Source: Oscillospiraceae bacterium (lineage in GTDB: Bacteria; Bacillota; Clostridia; Oscillospirales; Ruminococcaceae). From it: a stretch of 64,000 bases of DNA. Below are positions 42,765 to 51,506 of the stretch, piece after piece. Position 1 is the first letter of the stretch; each line of letters opens with the position of its first letter. The notes below the pieces were generated by a model that had not been told where the DNA came from, did not search any database, and saw nothing but the letters and a program-made list of their open reading frames with translations. The stretch spans positions 66,757 to 130,756 of the forward strand of contig DOQG01000025.1 in the NCBI GenBank assembly GCA_003512525.1. The letters are read 5' to 3'. A program made the position numbers and the translations under genes.

Positions 42765-44601
42765 TTCTCACAGAAGAGGCCCCGGTGCTCCAGTGGAAAA
42801 GGCAAAGGATTTCAAAGGCAGTATCTTAAAACTCGCAAAATATATGAGTGAATACAAGCTCTCGCTTATTTTTGTTGTGGTCTTTGCAATAACATCAACT
42901 GTTTTTAATATCATCGGACCTAAGCTGATGGGTAATGCCACAACCGAAATATTTGACGGCATTATCGCTAAGGTGAACGGCACAGGTGATGTGAATTTCG
43001 ATGCGCTCGGTTCAATACTGCTTCTTCTTATAGGCTTCTATCTCATCAGCAGTATCTGTTCATTTATTCAGGGCTGGCTGATGACTGGAATTTCACAGAG
43101 GGTAAGCTACAGACTGCGTAAGGAGCTTATCGCGAAAATAAACCGTCTGCCTATGAATTATTTTGATCGCAGTACTCACGGCGAAGCGCTTTCAAGAGTA
43201 ACAAACGATGTTGATACTCTGGCGCAGAACCTGAACCAGAGCATAACACAGCTCGTTACATCTGTAACAACTATTATCGGCGTACTCATTATGATGCTGT
43301 CGATAAGTCCGCTTATGACGCTTGTTGCGCTTCTGATATTGCCGATATCACTTATACTCGTACTGATCGTTGTAAAGATGTCGCAGAAGTATTTTAGGTC
43401 ACAGCAGGAATATCTCGGTCATATCAACGGACAGATCGAAGAAGTATACGGCGGTCATAATATAATAAAGGCATTCAACAGAGAAGAGCGTGTTATAAAG
43501 GACTTTGACAAAGCAAACGATGTTTTATACAAGTCAGCATGGAAATCACAGTTCTTCTCAGGCATAATGATGCCGGTAATGACCTTTGTCGGAAATCTCG
43601 GATATGTGGGAGTTGCGGTTCTCGGCGGTTTCCTCGCCGCAAACGGGACTATTATGGTCGGCGATATCCTGTCGTTTATCCAGTATGTAAAGAACTTTAC
43701 ACAGCCGATAACTCAGCTTGCACAGGTATCAAGTATGCTCCAGTCCACTGCGGCTGCAGCGGAACGTGTGTTTGAGTTTCTTTCCGAAAACGAAGAGGTA
43801 CAGACAGCAAAGCAACACGCAATGCTTACCGATACATCGGGTAATATCAGAAATGTAACGACTCTTGATATTACAGGCGATGTGACATTTGAGCATGTTC
43901 GTTTCGGATACGACCCGGAAAAGATAATCATCAACGATTTCAATGCAGAAGTAAAGCAGGGTCAGAAGATCGCGATAGTAGGTCCCACCGGTGCAGGAAA
44001 GACCACAATTGTAAAATTGCTCATGCGCTTCTACGAGCTGAACAGCGGCAGAATACTCGTTGACGGATATGATATTGCCGACTTTGACAGAAGCGAACTC
44101 AGAGAGCTGTTCGGAATGGTACTTCAGGATACATGGCTGTTCAAGGGCAGTATTATGGAAAATATCCGTTACGGTAAGCTTGACGCTACCGACGAAGAGG
44201 TTATCGCCGCCGCAAAGGCAGCTCACGTTGACCACTTTATAAGAACGCTTCCCGGTGGCTATGATATGGAACTTAACGAAGAAGCGTCAAATGTATCGCA
44301 AGGTCAGAAGCAGCTTCTGACAATTGCAAGAGCAATTCTTGCAAACAACAAGATACTTATACTTGATGAGGCTACCAGCTCAGTAGATACCCGCACAGAG
44401 ATACAGATACAAAAAGCGATGGATAATCTGATGAAGGGCAGAACAAGCTTCATCATCGCACACCGCCTGTCAACGATAAAAGATGCCGACCTTATACTCG
44501 TGCTTAAGGACGGTGATATAATCGAACAGGGAAATCACGAGGATCTTTTGGCGAAAAACGGCTTCTATGCCGAGCTGTATAACTCACAGTTTGATTCGTG
44601 A
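42757..44601 (+). CDS. ABC exporter half-transporter with intact nucleotide site
   Basis: 614 residues from the ATG at 42757 (AAAGGGGG upstream); a frame start at 42736 is inside the previous gene. Six membrane helices lie in residues ~40-330. The ATPase domain has Walker A IVGPTGAGKTTIVKLL, signature SQGQKQLLTIARA (normally SGGQ; here NVSQGQ) and Walker B ILILDEATSSVD with the catalytic Glu. It is the consensus partner of the preceding protein; the pair likely exports a drug, lipid or peptide under MarR control. Confidence 0.92.
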   Translation: MSNSHRRGPGAPVEKAKDFKGSILKLAKYMSEYKLSLIFVVVFAITSTVFNIIGPKLMGNATTEIFDGIIAKVNGTGDVNFDALGSILLLLIGFYLISSICSFIQGWLMTGISQRVSYRLRKELIAKINRLPMNYFDRSTHGEALSRVTNDVDTLAQNLNQSITQLVTSVTTIIGVLIMMLSISPLMTLVALLILPISLILVLIVVKMSQKYFRSQQEYLGHINGQIEEVYGGHNIIKAFNREERVIKDFDKANDVLYKSAWKSQFFSGIMMPVMTFVGNLGYVGVAVLGGFLAANGTIMVGDILSFIQYVKNFTQPITQLAQVSSMLQSTAAAAERVFEFLSENEEVQTAKQHAMLTDTSGNIRNVTTLDITGDVTFEHVRFGYDPEKIIINDFNAEVKQGQKIAIVGPTGAGKTTIVKLLMRFYELNSGRILVDGYDIADFDRSELRELFGMVLQDTWLFKGSIMENIRYGKLDATDEEVIAAAKAAHVDHFIRTLPGGYDMELNEEASNVSQGQKQLLTIARAILANNKILILDEATSSVDTRTEIQIQKAMDNLMKGRTSFIIAHRLSTIKDADLILVLKDGDIIEQGNHEDLLAKNGFYAELYNSQFDS

Positions 44602-44658
44602 GCACCGCAGAAAATGCATAGTTTGCGTGCCGTTCTTGCAAATTTGGCGCAAAATCTA

Positions 44659-44687
44659 TTGACAAGCAACGCAATTTAATGTATAAT
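44659..44687 (+). promoter_or_regulatory. Full-consensus sigma-A promoter before the XRE gene
   Basis: -35 TTGACA (44659-44664), exactly 17 bp, -10 TATAAT (44682-44687). All twelve bases match consensus. The start point would be near 44694, immediately before the hairpin at 44698. Confidence 0.88.
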
Positions 44688-44697
44688 TATATCAGCA

Positions 44698-44731
44698 AAG
44701 GCGCAAAGCAGAAATGTTTTGTGCCTTTTTT
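44698..44731 (+). terminator. Intrinsic terminator at the start of the XRE leader
   Basis: AAGGCGCAAAGC pairs with GTTTTGTGCCTT (12 bp with two G-T pairs, 6-nt loop), followed by a run of T. It may end the ABC operon or attenuate the promoter just upstream. Confidence 0.78.
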
Positions 44732-44760
44732 ATATGTGTAGAAATCCGGAGGCAATTATT

Positions 44761-45444
44761 ATGAACAAGACAGAGTTTGCTGACAGACTTGCAGAAAACG
44801 AATACGATAATATAAATGTACTGCAACTTTTCGGTCTTCAGGACGATGTATATGTCGGCGGAAGTATAGAGATCTACCATAAGCCGTGCGGGCATACAGA
44901 CACTGTGATATTCAGGCAGGGCATATACGAGAACACGATAAACGATTGCATAAACGACTATTGCAGTGAGTGCAGACGTAAGATGAACAATACCGTTGAG
45001 TTTGTTAAAAGCTATATTGAATGGTTGTATGTAGATGTCAAGAATGACAGCTACGGAAGAAAAAGCATACTTCAATCCGGCGACTACCGCGAGTTTTTCA
45101 AAAGCGATATCAATCTTGACAAGTTTGTAAAGCAGAACTATGCCGCTTCACCACTCAGGTTGATGGGTGCGATCGACAGTTACATAGCCAAAAATCCTCG
45201 TACATATTATGACGAAAACGGTAAAGAGATAACTACAGTTAAAATTGACAGTGTAAAAAACAGGATCACCCATTTTCGCGGCAGATGCGGGATATCACGC
45301 AAGGAGCTTTCCGATAAGACAGAGATCGCCTTCAAAACCATTGAAAATTATGAGCTCGGCAGGACAAAGCTTACCTCTATTTCGGTAGAAAACGCGTTCA
45401 GAATTGCTCAGGTGCTGGGCATACGCGCTGAGTATCTTATTTAG
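44761..45444 (+). CDS. XRE-type regulator with novel N-terminal domain
   Basis: 227 residues from the ATG at 44761 with CCGGAGG upstream; a frame start at 44719 lies inside the terminator. The C-terminal ~65 residues are a helix-turn-helix (NRITHFRGRCGISRKELSDK, TEIAFKTIENYELGRTK). The N-terminal ~160 residues carry a possible zinc knuckle (Cys in KPCGHTD and YCSECRR) and a helical part that I do not recognise. Having the HTH at the C-terminus is uncommon for XRE proteins. Its strong promoter and leader terminator suggest regulated expression. Confidence 0.78.
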   Translation: MNKTEFADRLAENEYDNINVLQLFGLQDDVYVGGSIEIYHKPCGHTDTVIFRQGIYENTINDCINDYCSECRRKMNNTVEFVKSYIEWLYVDVKNDSYGRKSILQSGDYREFFKSDINLDKFVKQNYAASPLRLMGAIDSYIAKNPRTYYDENGKEITTVKIDSVKNRITHFRGRCGISRKELSDKTEIAFKTIENYELGRTKLTSISVENAFRIAQVLGIRAEYLI

Positions 45445-45451
45445 TCGTATC

Positions 45452-45480
45452 TTGACAAGACCCCGGAAAACGAATATACT
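45452..45480 (+). promoter_or_regulatory. Sigma-A promoter of the aspartoacylase-like pair
   Basis: -35 TTGACA (45452-45457), 17-bp spacer, -10 TATACT (45475-45480), 32 bp before the TTG start; GGAGG follows. Confidence 0.82.
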
Positions 45481-45512
45481 TATCTTATAATCAAAAATTC
45501 GGAGGTAATCAT

Positions 45513-46445
45513 TTGTTACAGGATGTTGTATCTGTTTCGTTGCCCGTAAACGAACGAATGAGAATAAAGAAAAACCATTTTGAACCTTATAATCTTACCG
45601 GCAATGAAAAAAGAATATGCATTGTCACCGGAATACACGGTGATGAACTTGAGGGACAGTATGTTTGTTATGAACTCAGCAGAAGACTTAGCGAAAACGG
45701 TCATTTGCTTACAGGAATAGTCGATATATACCCCTCAATGAACCCGCTCGGTATGGATTCTATAAAACGTGAGATGCCGATATTTGACCTTGATATGAAT
45801 ATGATATTCCCGGGCTCAGAGAACGGAGCTGTTGCCGAGCATATAGCGGCTGCAATTATGAACGACATAAACGGTGCCGACTTATGTATCGATATCCACG
45901 CAAGCAATATATTCCTGCGAGAAATTCCTCAGGTCAGGATTTCGGAAGAAACCGCGCCTAAACTGCTTCCTTATGCAAAAATGCTGAACGTTGACTTCAT
46001 ATGGGTGCATTCAAGCGTTACAGTTATGGAAGCAACGCTTTCTCACAGCCTCAATAAGGCAGGAACACCCACTCTGGTCGCCGAGATGGGAGTAGGTATG
46101 CGTATCACTAAATCTTACGGTGATCAGCTGCTTGACGGTATTTTCAACCTTATGTCAAAAATGGGCATATGGGCGGGAGAAACAAGAAATGTATCACATC
46201 CGATAATATCGACCGATGGCAACGTGTCGTTTGTATATTCCGATACATCCGGTATATATATGCCAACTATCAAGCACTGGGCAGGAATATCAAAGGGCGA
46301 TCATATAGGCGATATACTTGACCCTCTTACAGGAACGGTAGAGCAGGAGATATTCGCACCGTGCAGCGGAATTGTATTCACTTTGCGCGAGTATCCTGTC
46401 GTGTACGAAGGTTCGCTTCTTGCGAGAATACTGGGAGGGTGCTGA
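45513..46445 (+). CDS. Succinylglutamate desuccinylase/aspartoacylase-like metallopeptidase
   Basis: 310 residues, TTG start with TCGGAGGTAATCAT upstream. The zinc ligands of the M14-like AstE/AspA family are intact: CIVTGIHGDELEGQY (His and Glu near residue 47) and CIDIHASNI (His near 129). VAEMGVGM near 191 holds the region of the catalytic Glu. The last ~80 residues (GDILDPLTGTVEQEI, APCSGIVF) form a lipoyl-like beta sandwich. It probably cleaves an N-acyl amino acid. The next gene is a paralogue three bases downstream. Confidence 0.88.
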   Translation: MLQDVVSVSLPVNERMRIKKNHFEPYNLTGNEKRICIVTGIHGDELEGQYVCYELSRRLSENGHLLTGIVDIYPSMNPLGMDSIKREMPIFDLDMNMIFPGSENGAVAEHIAAAIMNDINGADLCIDIHASNIFLREIPQVRISEETAPKLLPYAKMLNVDFIWVHSSVTVMEATLSHSLNKAGTPTLVAEMGVGMRITKSYGDQLLDGIFNLMSKMGIWAGETRNVSHPIISTDGNVSFVYSDTSGIYMPTIKHWAGISKGDHIGDILDPLTGTVEQEIFAPCSGIVFTLREYPVVYEGSLLARILGGC

Positions 46446-46447
46446 AA

Positions 46448-47383
46448 ATGACAAAAGAAAATATAGTAACGCTTAAATCTCCTTATCGTGATGATTTTGA
46501 GATAAACGGATACAGATTCGGTAAGGGAGAAAAGACCTGTTGTATCGTAGGAGCTATGCGAGGAAATGAGGTACAGCAGTTATATGTATGTTCACAGATA
46601 ATCAGGGCATTGTCAAACATCGAAAAAAAGGGTGATATAGCGCACGGAAAGCAGATCATGGTAATTCCGTCACTCAATCCGTTTTCTATGAATATTCAGC
46701 GTCGCTTCTGGTCGGTAGATAACACTGATCTTAACAGAATGTTCCCTGGTGACGCAAACGGCAAAACAACTCAGCGAATATCCGCGGGCATTTTTGATTT
46801 TATTAAGGAATATCAATACGGTGTACAATTCGCATCATTCTATATTTCGGGCGACTTTATCCCGCACGTCAGGATGATGGATACCGAACACAAAAATATC
46901 GGTCTTGCAAATCTGTTCGGCCTTCCTTATATTCTTCTCAGAAAACCAAAACCGTTTGACACGGCAACTCTTAACTTCAACTGGCAGAACTCAGACACAA
47001 GCGCTTTTTCAATCTATACAAACGAAACAGAGCATATTGATGAAGAATCTGCACATATAGCCGTCGGAGCTGTATTGCGTTTTCTCTCAAGAATGGGCGT
47101 TATAAAATATCAGAGTCACGGTGGATATATGGCAACTACGCTGGAAGAAGAACACCTGATGTCGATACACGCACAGAGCGGCGGGATTTATCGCAGGATA
47201 AAGCAGCCGGGTGATGAAGTCGAACAAGGTGAAGCAATGGCAGAAATACTTGATCCGTTTGAGGGCACCGTTATCGAGGAGATAAAAGCACCTGCTAACG
47301 GAATAGTATTTTTTGCACATAAATCTCCGCTTGTACTTGAAAATTCAGTCGTTTATAAAATTATAAAAAGACTGCATATTTAA
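46448..47383 (+). CDS. Aspartoacylase-like paralogue lacking zinc ligands
   Basis: 311 residues from the ATG at 46448, with GGGAGGGTGCTGAAA upstream; the frame extends back into the previous gene. It aligns end to end with its neighbour (DLNRMFPG versus DLDMNMIFPG; AEILDPFEGTVIEEIKAPANGIVF at the C-terminus, in parts). Yet HGDE has become RGNE (GAMRGNEVQQ) and the DIHAS histidine aligns with Ala (VQFASFYISG). With two of three zinc ligands gone it should not be a classical metal hydrolase; it may be a regulatory or binding partner of the active paralogue. Confidence 0.82.
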   Translation: MTKENIVTLKSPYRDDFEINGYRFGKGEKTCCIVGAMRGNEVQQLYVCSQIIRALSNIEKKGDIAHGKQIMVIPSLNPFSMNIQRRFWSVDNTDLNRMFPGDANGKTTQRISAGIFDFIKEYQYGVQFASFYISGDFIPHVRMMDTEHKNIGLANLFGLPYILLRKPKPFDTATLNFNWQNSDTSAFSIYTNETEHIDEESAHIAVGAVLRFLSRMGVIKYQSHGGYMATTLEEEHLMSIHAQSGGIYRRIKQPGDEVEQGEAMAEILDPFEGTVIEEIKAPANGIVFFAHKSPLVLENSVVYKIIKRLHI

Positions 47384-47388
47384 ACAAT

Positions 47389-47426
47389 AAAAGCCATACA
47401 GATCAGAAAGTATCTGTACGGCTTTT
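47389..47426 (+). terminator. Intrinsic terminator after the aspartoacylase-like pair
   Basis: AAAAGCCATACAGAT pairs with ATCTGTACGGCTTTT (15 bp, one A-C mismatch, 8-nt loop), ending in a T tract. Confidence 0.88.
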
Positions 47427-47460
47427 ATAATCGTCGGTAATTTTTTCAAAACAAAGACAA

Positions 47461-47487
47461 GTCGCACTGATTTAGTGACAGTGCGAC
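47461..47487 (-). terminator. Intrinsic terminator of the hydrogenase operon
   Basis: GTCGCACTG / CAGTGCGAC is a perfect 9-bp stem with a 9-nt loop; on the minus strand it is followed by TTGTCTTTGTTTTG. It lies about 20 bp after the hydA stop. Confidence 0.8.
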
Positions 47488-47507
47488 CTGCTTTTATATA
47501 ATGGGTG

Positions 47508-49259
47508 TTACTTGCTTAAGTGGCTTGCCTTATACGATGTATGAAGAACCTCATGAGCAATGTGGCTTCCGGGTTCTCCGAGGAAGTTTTCGTATACTTC
47601 CTTGACATCGGGGCTTTCATGCGACTTTCTGAGCTTGTTTGCATCATCAAGGCTGTAAAGCGCCTTTGCACGCTCAGCACGGATATCCGTGAAGTTGCGA
47701 ACATCAGCAGGCTGAATTACCTGACCGCCGCCGTTTACGCAGCCGCCGGGACAAGCCATGATCTCAATGAAGTGGCATTCAACCTCGCCATTCTTAACTT
47801 TGGTAAGGAACTTTTTGGCATTGGCAAGACCTGATACAACAGCTACCTTTACAGTAAGATCGCCTACCTTGTATTCAGCTGTCTTGATGCCCTCAACGCC
47901 TCTTACGTCCTTAAATTCAACGGGGCTGTCAGCAGCTTCGCCTGTCAGCTTCCATACCGCTGTACGAAGAGCCGCCTCCATAACGCCGCCTGTTGCGCCG
48001 AAGATTACAGCCGCGCCGGTGCCGTTTCCTAAAGGCGAATCTGCAACTTCATCGGGCAGATCTCTGAAACGTAAGCCTGCACGATTTATCATCTTAACAA
48101 GCTCTCTTGTGGTGATAGAGATATCAACATCGGGAACGCCTGCCGCAGACTGATCCTCTCTGCCTATCTCGAATTTCTTAGCTGTGCACGGCATCACAGA
48201 AACACTTACAATGTTCTTGGGGTCGATTCCCATCTTCTTTGCCCAGTATGTCTTTGTGATAGCGCCGTTCATCTGCTGAGGTGACTTGCAGGTTGACAGG
48301 TTAGGGATAAATTCGGGGAAGTAAGCCTCGCAGAATCTTATCCAGCCGGGTGAACATGATGTAATCATCGGAAGTACACCACCGTTTGTAACTCTGTCCA
48401 GAAATTCGTGTGACTCTTCCATAATAGTAAGGTCAGCACCGAAGTTTGTATCAAATACAGCGTTGAAGCCGAGTCTGCGAAGAGCCGCAACCATCTTGCC
48501 CTCAACGGGAGTGCCCATAGGGTAGCCGAATGCTTCGCCGAGCGATGCTCTTACTGCGGGTGCTGTCTGTACCACAACTACCTTTTCGGGATCTGCAAGT
48601 GCGTCCCATACCTTGTCCGTATCGTCCTTCTCTGAAAGCGCACCTGTAGGACAAGCTGTTATACACTGACCGCATGATACGCAGGCAGTTTCGGCAAGAT
48701 CAAGGTCAAACGCACAGTCAATGCTTGTCTTGAAGCCTCTGTTGTTTGCGCCGATTACGCCGATACCCTGGAGCTTGTCGCAGGCGGCGATACAACGGCG
48801 GCAGTGAATGCACTTGTTATTGTCACGGAACATATGCTTTGAGCTGTAGTCGATATCGTACTCGTTCTTTTCGCCCTCAAAATATGTAGTGTCATCAACA
48901 CCGAGCTCCTTACACAGTTCCTGAAGCTCGCAGTTTCCATTTCTGGAGCACGCAAGGCAGTCCATGTTGTGATCCGAAAGCAGGAGCTGTAATGTCATCT
49001 TTCTGCTCTGTAATACAGCAGGGGAGTGTGTCATAATGTTCTTGCCCTCGTCAAACTTTGATAAGGGATATACACATGATGCAACAAGGCTTCTTGCACC
49101 TGTCATTTCAACTACGCATATACGGCACGCGCCGATAGCGTTGATATCCTTTAACCAGCAGAGAGTAGGAATTTTGATGCCGTTTTGACGACAGGCTTCA
49201 AGGATAGTTGTACCTTCTTCGACCGAGTACTCTATGCCGTTAATCTTTATATTAACCAT
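47508..49259 (-). CDS. hydA: [FeFe] hydrogenase catalytic subunit (group A, HndD type)
   Basis: 583 residues from the ATG at 49259; the frame extends to 49301, but VNIKINGIEYSV is the expected ferredoxin-like start. Order: N-terminal [2Fe-2S] domain, His-Cys3 [4Fe-4S] (HNMDCLACSRNGNCELQ), two [4Fe-4S] clusters (CIHCRRCIAACD, CVSCGQCITACP), then the H-cluster motifs TSCSPGWIRFCE, MPCTAKKFEI and MACPGGCVNGGGQ, and the C-terminal small-subunit-like tail (to YKASHLSK). It makes or uses H2 in the cytoplasm. With the NuoE- and NuoF-like genes of the same operon it forms an NAD(P)H-linked, possibly electron-bifurcating complex. Confidence 0.95.
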   Translation of the reverse strand: MVNIKINGIEYSVEEGTTILEACRQNGIKIPTLCWLKDINAIGACRICVVEMTGARSLVASCVYPLSKFDEGKNIMTHSPAVLQSRKMTLQLLLSDHNMDCLACSRNGNCELQELCKELGVDDTTYFEGEKNEYDIDYSSKHMFRDNNKCIHCRRCIAACDKLQGIGVIGANNRGFKTSIDCAFDLDLAETACVSCGQCITACPTGALSEKDDTDKVWDALADPEKVVVVQTAPAVRASLGEAFGYPMGTPVEGKMVAALRRLGFNAVFDTNFGADLTIMEESHEFLDRVTNGGVLPMITSCSPGWIRFCEAYFPEFIPNLSTCKSPQQMNGAITKTYWAKKMGIDPKNIVSVSVMPCTAKKFEIGREDQSAAGVPDVDISITTRELVKMINRAGLRFRDLPDEVADSPLGNGTGAAVIFGATGGVMEAALRTAVWKLTGEAADSPVEFKDVRGVEGIKTAEYKVGDLTVKVAVVSGLANAKKFLTKVKNGEVECHFIEIMACPGGCVNGGGQVIQPADVRNFTDIRAERAKALYSLDDANKLRKSHESPDVKEVYENFLGEPGSHIAHEVLHTSYKASHLSK

Positions 49260-49297
49260 AGTAAAATTTATTCCTTTCAGTGATCCGTCAGACGGGA

Positions 49298-51091
49298 TCA
49301 TTCCTTAATAATAGCACCGAACTTACACTTAGCCATACAAGCACCGCACTTGATACACTTGGTTGTGTCAATGGTGTGAGGCTGCTTGACTGTACCTGAG
49401 ATTGCACCGACAGGGCATCCTCTTGCACAGGCTGTACAACCCTTACATTTAAGGTCGATGATCTTGTATGTGAGCAGATCCTGACATACGCCTGCCGGAC
49501 ACTTCTTATCCTGAACGTGTGCAATATACTCGTCCTTGAAGTAGCGCAGAGTTGATAAAACGGGGTTGGGAGCTGTCTGACCAAGACCGCACAGAGAGTT
49601 GTTCTTGATATAGTAACACAGCTTTTCCATCTTGTCGAGATCTTCCATTGTCGCGTTGCCCGAGGTTATCTTCTCAAGCATTTCGTAAAGACGCTTTGTG
49701 CCGATACGGCAAGGTGTACATTTACCGCAGGATTCATCAACGGTGAACTGAAGGAAGAACTTCGCAATATCTACCATACAGTTATCCTCGTCCATAACGA
49801 TAAGTCCGCCTGAACCCATCATCGAGCCGATAGCTATAAGGTTGTCATAGTCGATCGGGATATCAAGGTGTTCGGCAGGTATACATCCTCCTGAAGGACC
49901 GCCTGTCTGTGCTGCCTTGAATGCCTTGCCGTTAGGGATACCGCCGCCGATCTCGTAAATAACCTCACGCAGTGTTGTACCCATAGGAACTTCAACAAGA
50001 CCTGTGTTGTGTATCTTACCGCCGAGTGCAAATACCTTTGTGCCCTTTGACTTTTCCGTACCCATAGATGCAAACCATTCCGCACCGTTAAGGATTATCT
50101 GAGGAATGTTAGCGTATGTTTCAACGTTGTTGAGTACGGTAGGCTTCTTGAAAAGACCGCTTTCTGCAGGGAAGGGAGGACGGGGTCTGGGCTCGCCTCT
50201 GTTACCCTCGATAGAAGTCATAAGCGCTGTTTCCTCGCCGCATACGAATGCGCCTGCGCCAAGTCTTATATCAAGGTCAAAGTCAAATCCGCTGTCAAAA
50301 ATGTTCTTGCCGAGAAGACCGTATTCTCTTGCCTGGTTGATAGCTATCTGTAAACGCTGTACAGCGATGGGATATTCCGCTCTTATGTAGATATAGCCCT
50401 GTGTAGCGCCGATCGCATAACCGGCAATTGCCATAGCCTCAATTACAACGTGGGGATCGCCTTCAAGAACAGAACGATCCATGAATGCACCGGGGTCTCC
50501 CTCGTCGGCGTTACAGCATACATACTTCTGATCGGCATCCTTGACAAGGTTTCTTGCAAGCTGCCACTTCTTACCTGTGGGGAATCCGCCGCCGCCTCTT
50601 CCGCGCAGACCTGAATCGAGAATTGTCTGTATAACTTCATCGGGTGTCATTGATTTCAGCACCTTGCCAAGTGCCTCATAACCGTTTCTTCCTATATATT
50701 CATTTATACATTCGGGATTTATAGCACCACAGTTTCTGAGTGCAATTCTGTGTTGCTTTTTATAGAAGTTGGTTTCCTTAAGTGACTTTATTTCATTTTC
50801 ACCGATTGTTTCATCATATACAAGACGTGTTACCACACGACCTTTAAGAAGATGCTCGGAAACGATTTCCGCAATGTCATCTTCCTTTACCATCGAGTAG
50901 AATGTGCCCTCGGGATAAACTATCATGATAGGACCGAGCGCGCACAGACCGAAACAGCCTGTTCGAACTACCATTACTTCATCGGTAAGACCGTTCTTAT
51001 CGATTTCCTCCTGCAGTCTTTTAGCGATCTTATCGCTACCTGAAGAAGTACATCCGGTACCACCGCATATCAATACTTGTGAACGATACAT
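49298..51091 (-). CDS. hndC: NuoF-like NADH-binding hydrogenase subunit (HndC type)
   Basis: 597 residues. An N-terminal thioredoxin-like [2Fe-2S] domain (CGGTGCTSSGS, VRTGCFGLC) leads into the NuoF core: NADH and FMN motifs GLRGRGGGGFPTGKKW (near residue 150) and CNADEGDPGAFMDR, then GAYxCGEETAL-like AFVCGEETALMTSIEG, SLBB domain, and the N3-type cluster ESCGKCTPCRIGTKRL. The C-terminus adds a two-cluster ferredoxin (CKGCTACARGCPVGAI, CIKCGACMAKCKFGAI). It passes electrons between NADH and the catalytic subunit. Symbol given by analogy with the Hnd complex. Confidence 0.92.
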   Translation of the reverse strand: MYRSQVLICGGTGCTSSGSDKIAKRLQEEIDKNGLTDEVMVVRTGCFGLCALGPIMIVYPEGTFYSMVKEDDIAEIVSEHLLKGRVVTRLVYDETIGENEIKSLKETNFYKKQHRIALRNCGAINPECINEYIGRNGYEALGKVLKSMTPDEVIQTILDSGLRGRGGGGFPTGKKWQLARNLVKDADQKYVCCNADEGDPGAFMDRSVLEGDPHVVIEAMAIAGYAIGATQGYIYIRAEYPIAVQRLQIAINQAREYGLLGKNIFDSGFDFDLDIRLGAGAFVCGEETALMTSIEGNRGEPRPRPPFPAESGLFKKPTVLNNVETYANIPQIILNGAEWFASMGTEKSKGTKVFALGGKIHNTGLVEVPMGTTLREVIYEIGGGIPNGKAFKAAQTGGPSGGCIPAEHLDIPIDYDNLIAIGSMMGSGGLIVMDEDNCMVDIAKFFLQFTVDESCGKCTPCRIGTKRLYEMLEKITSGNATMEDLDKMEKLCYYIKNNSLCGLGQTAPNPVLSTLRYFKDEYIAHVQDKKCPAGVCQDLLTYKIIDLKCKGCTACARGCPVGAISGTVKQPHTIDTTKCIKCGACMAKCKFGAIIKE

Positions 51092-51112
51092 ATATTAGTT
51101 TCCTTTCAGATT

Positions 51113-51481
51113 TTACATAGCGGAGTTTATCGTGTACTTCGTTACAACGTTGCCGCCGATAATGTGCTGTTCGATAACTTCAACAGCCTTTTCAGGTGTC
51201 ATCTTGACATAAGTAACCTTTTCCTTACCGGGAGCGGTCACTTCAACTATTGGTTCAAATTGGCAAAGACCGATGCAGCCTTCCTGTATTACCATTACAT
51301 CATTTATGCCTTTTTCCTGTATTCCGTCGGAAAATGCTTTAAGAACAGGTCTTGCGCCTGCCGCAATTCCGCAGGTTGCCATGCCGACAACGATCTTTGT
51401 GCAGTCTGTCGCTTCATTTCTGAGATTGACAACATTCTGCATCTTGTCGCGGATAGCAGCTAATTCTTCAAGAGATTTCAT
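51113..51481 (-). CDS. hndB: Thioredoxin-like [2Fe-2S] ferredoxin (HndB type)
   Basis: 122 residues. The cluster ligands are Cys in GMATCGIAAGA and in QEGCIGLCQFEP, the pattern of the thioredoxin-like ferredoxin subunit found between nuoE- and nuoF-like genes of hydrogenase operons. It is an electron relay. AAAGGATAATTTTAAGAT precedes its ATG. Confidence 0.88.
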   Translation of the reverse strand: MKSLEELAAIRDKMQNVVNLRNEATDCTKIVVGMATCGIAAGARPVLKAFSDGIQEKGINDVMVIQEGCIGLCQFEPIVEVTAPGKEKVTYVKMTPEKAVEVIEQHIIGGNVVTKYTINSAM

Positions 51482-51506
51482 ATCTTAAAATTATCCTTTC
51501 GTGGTG

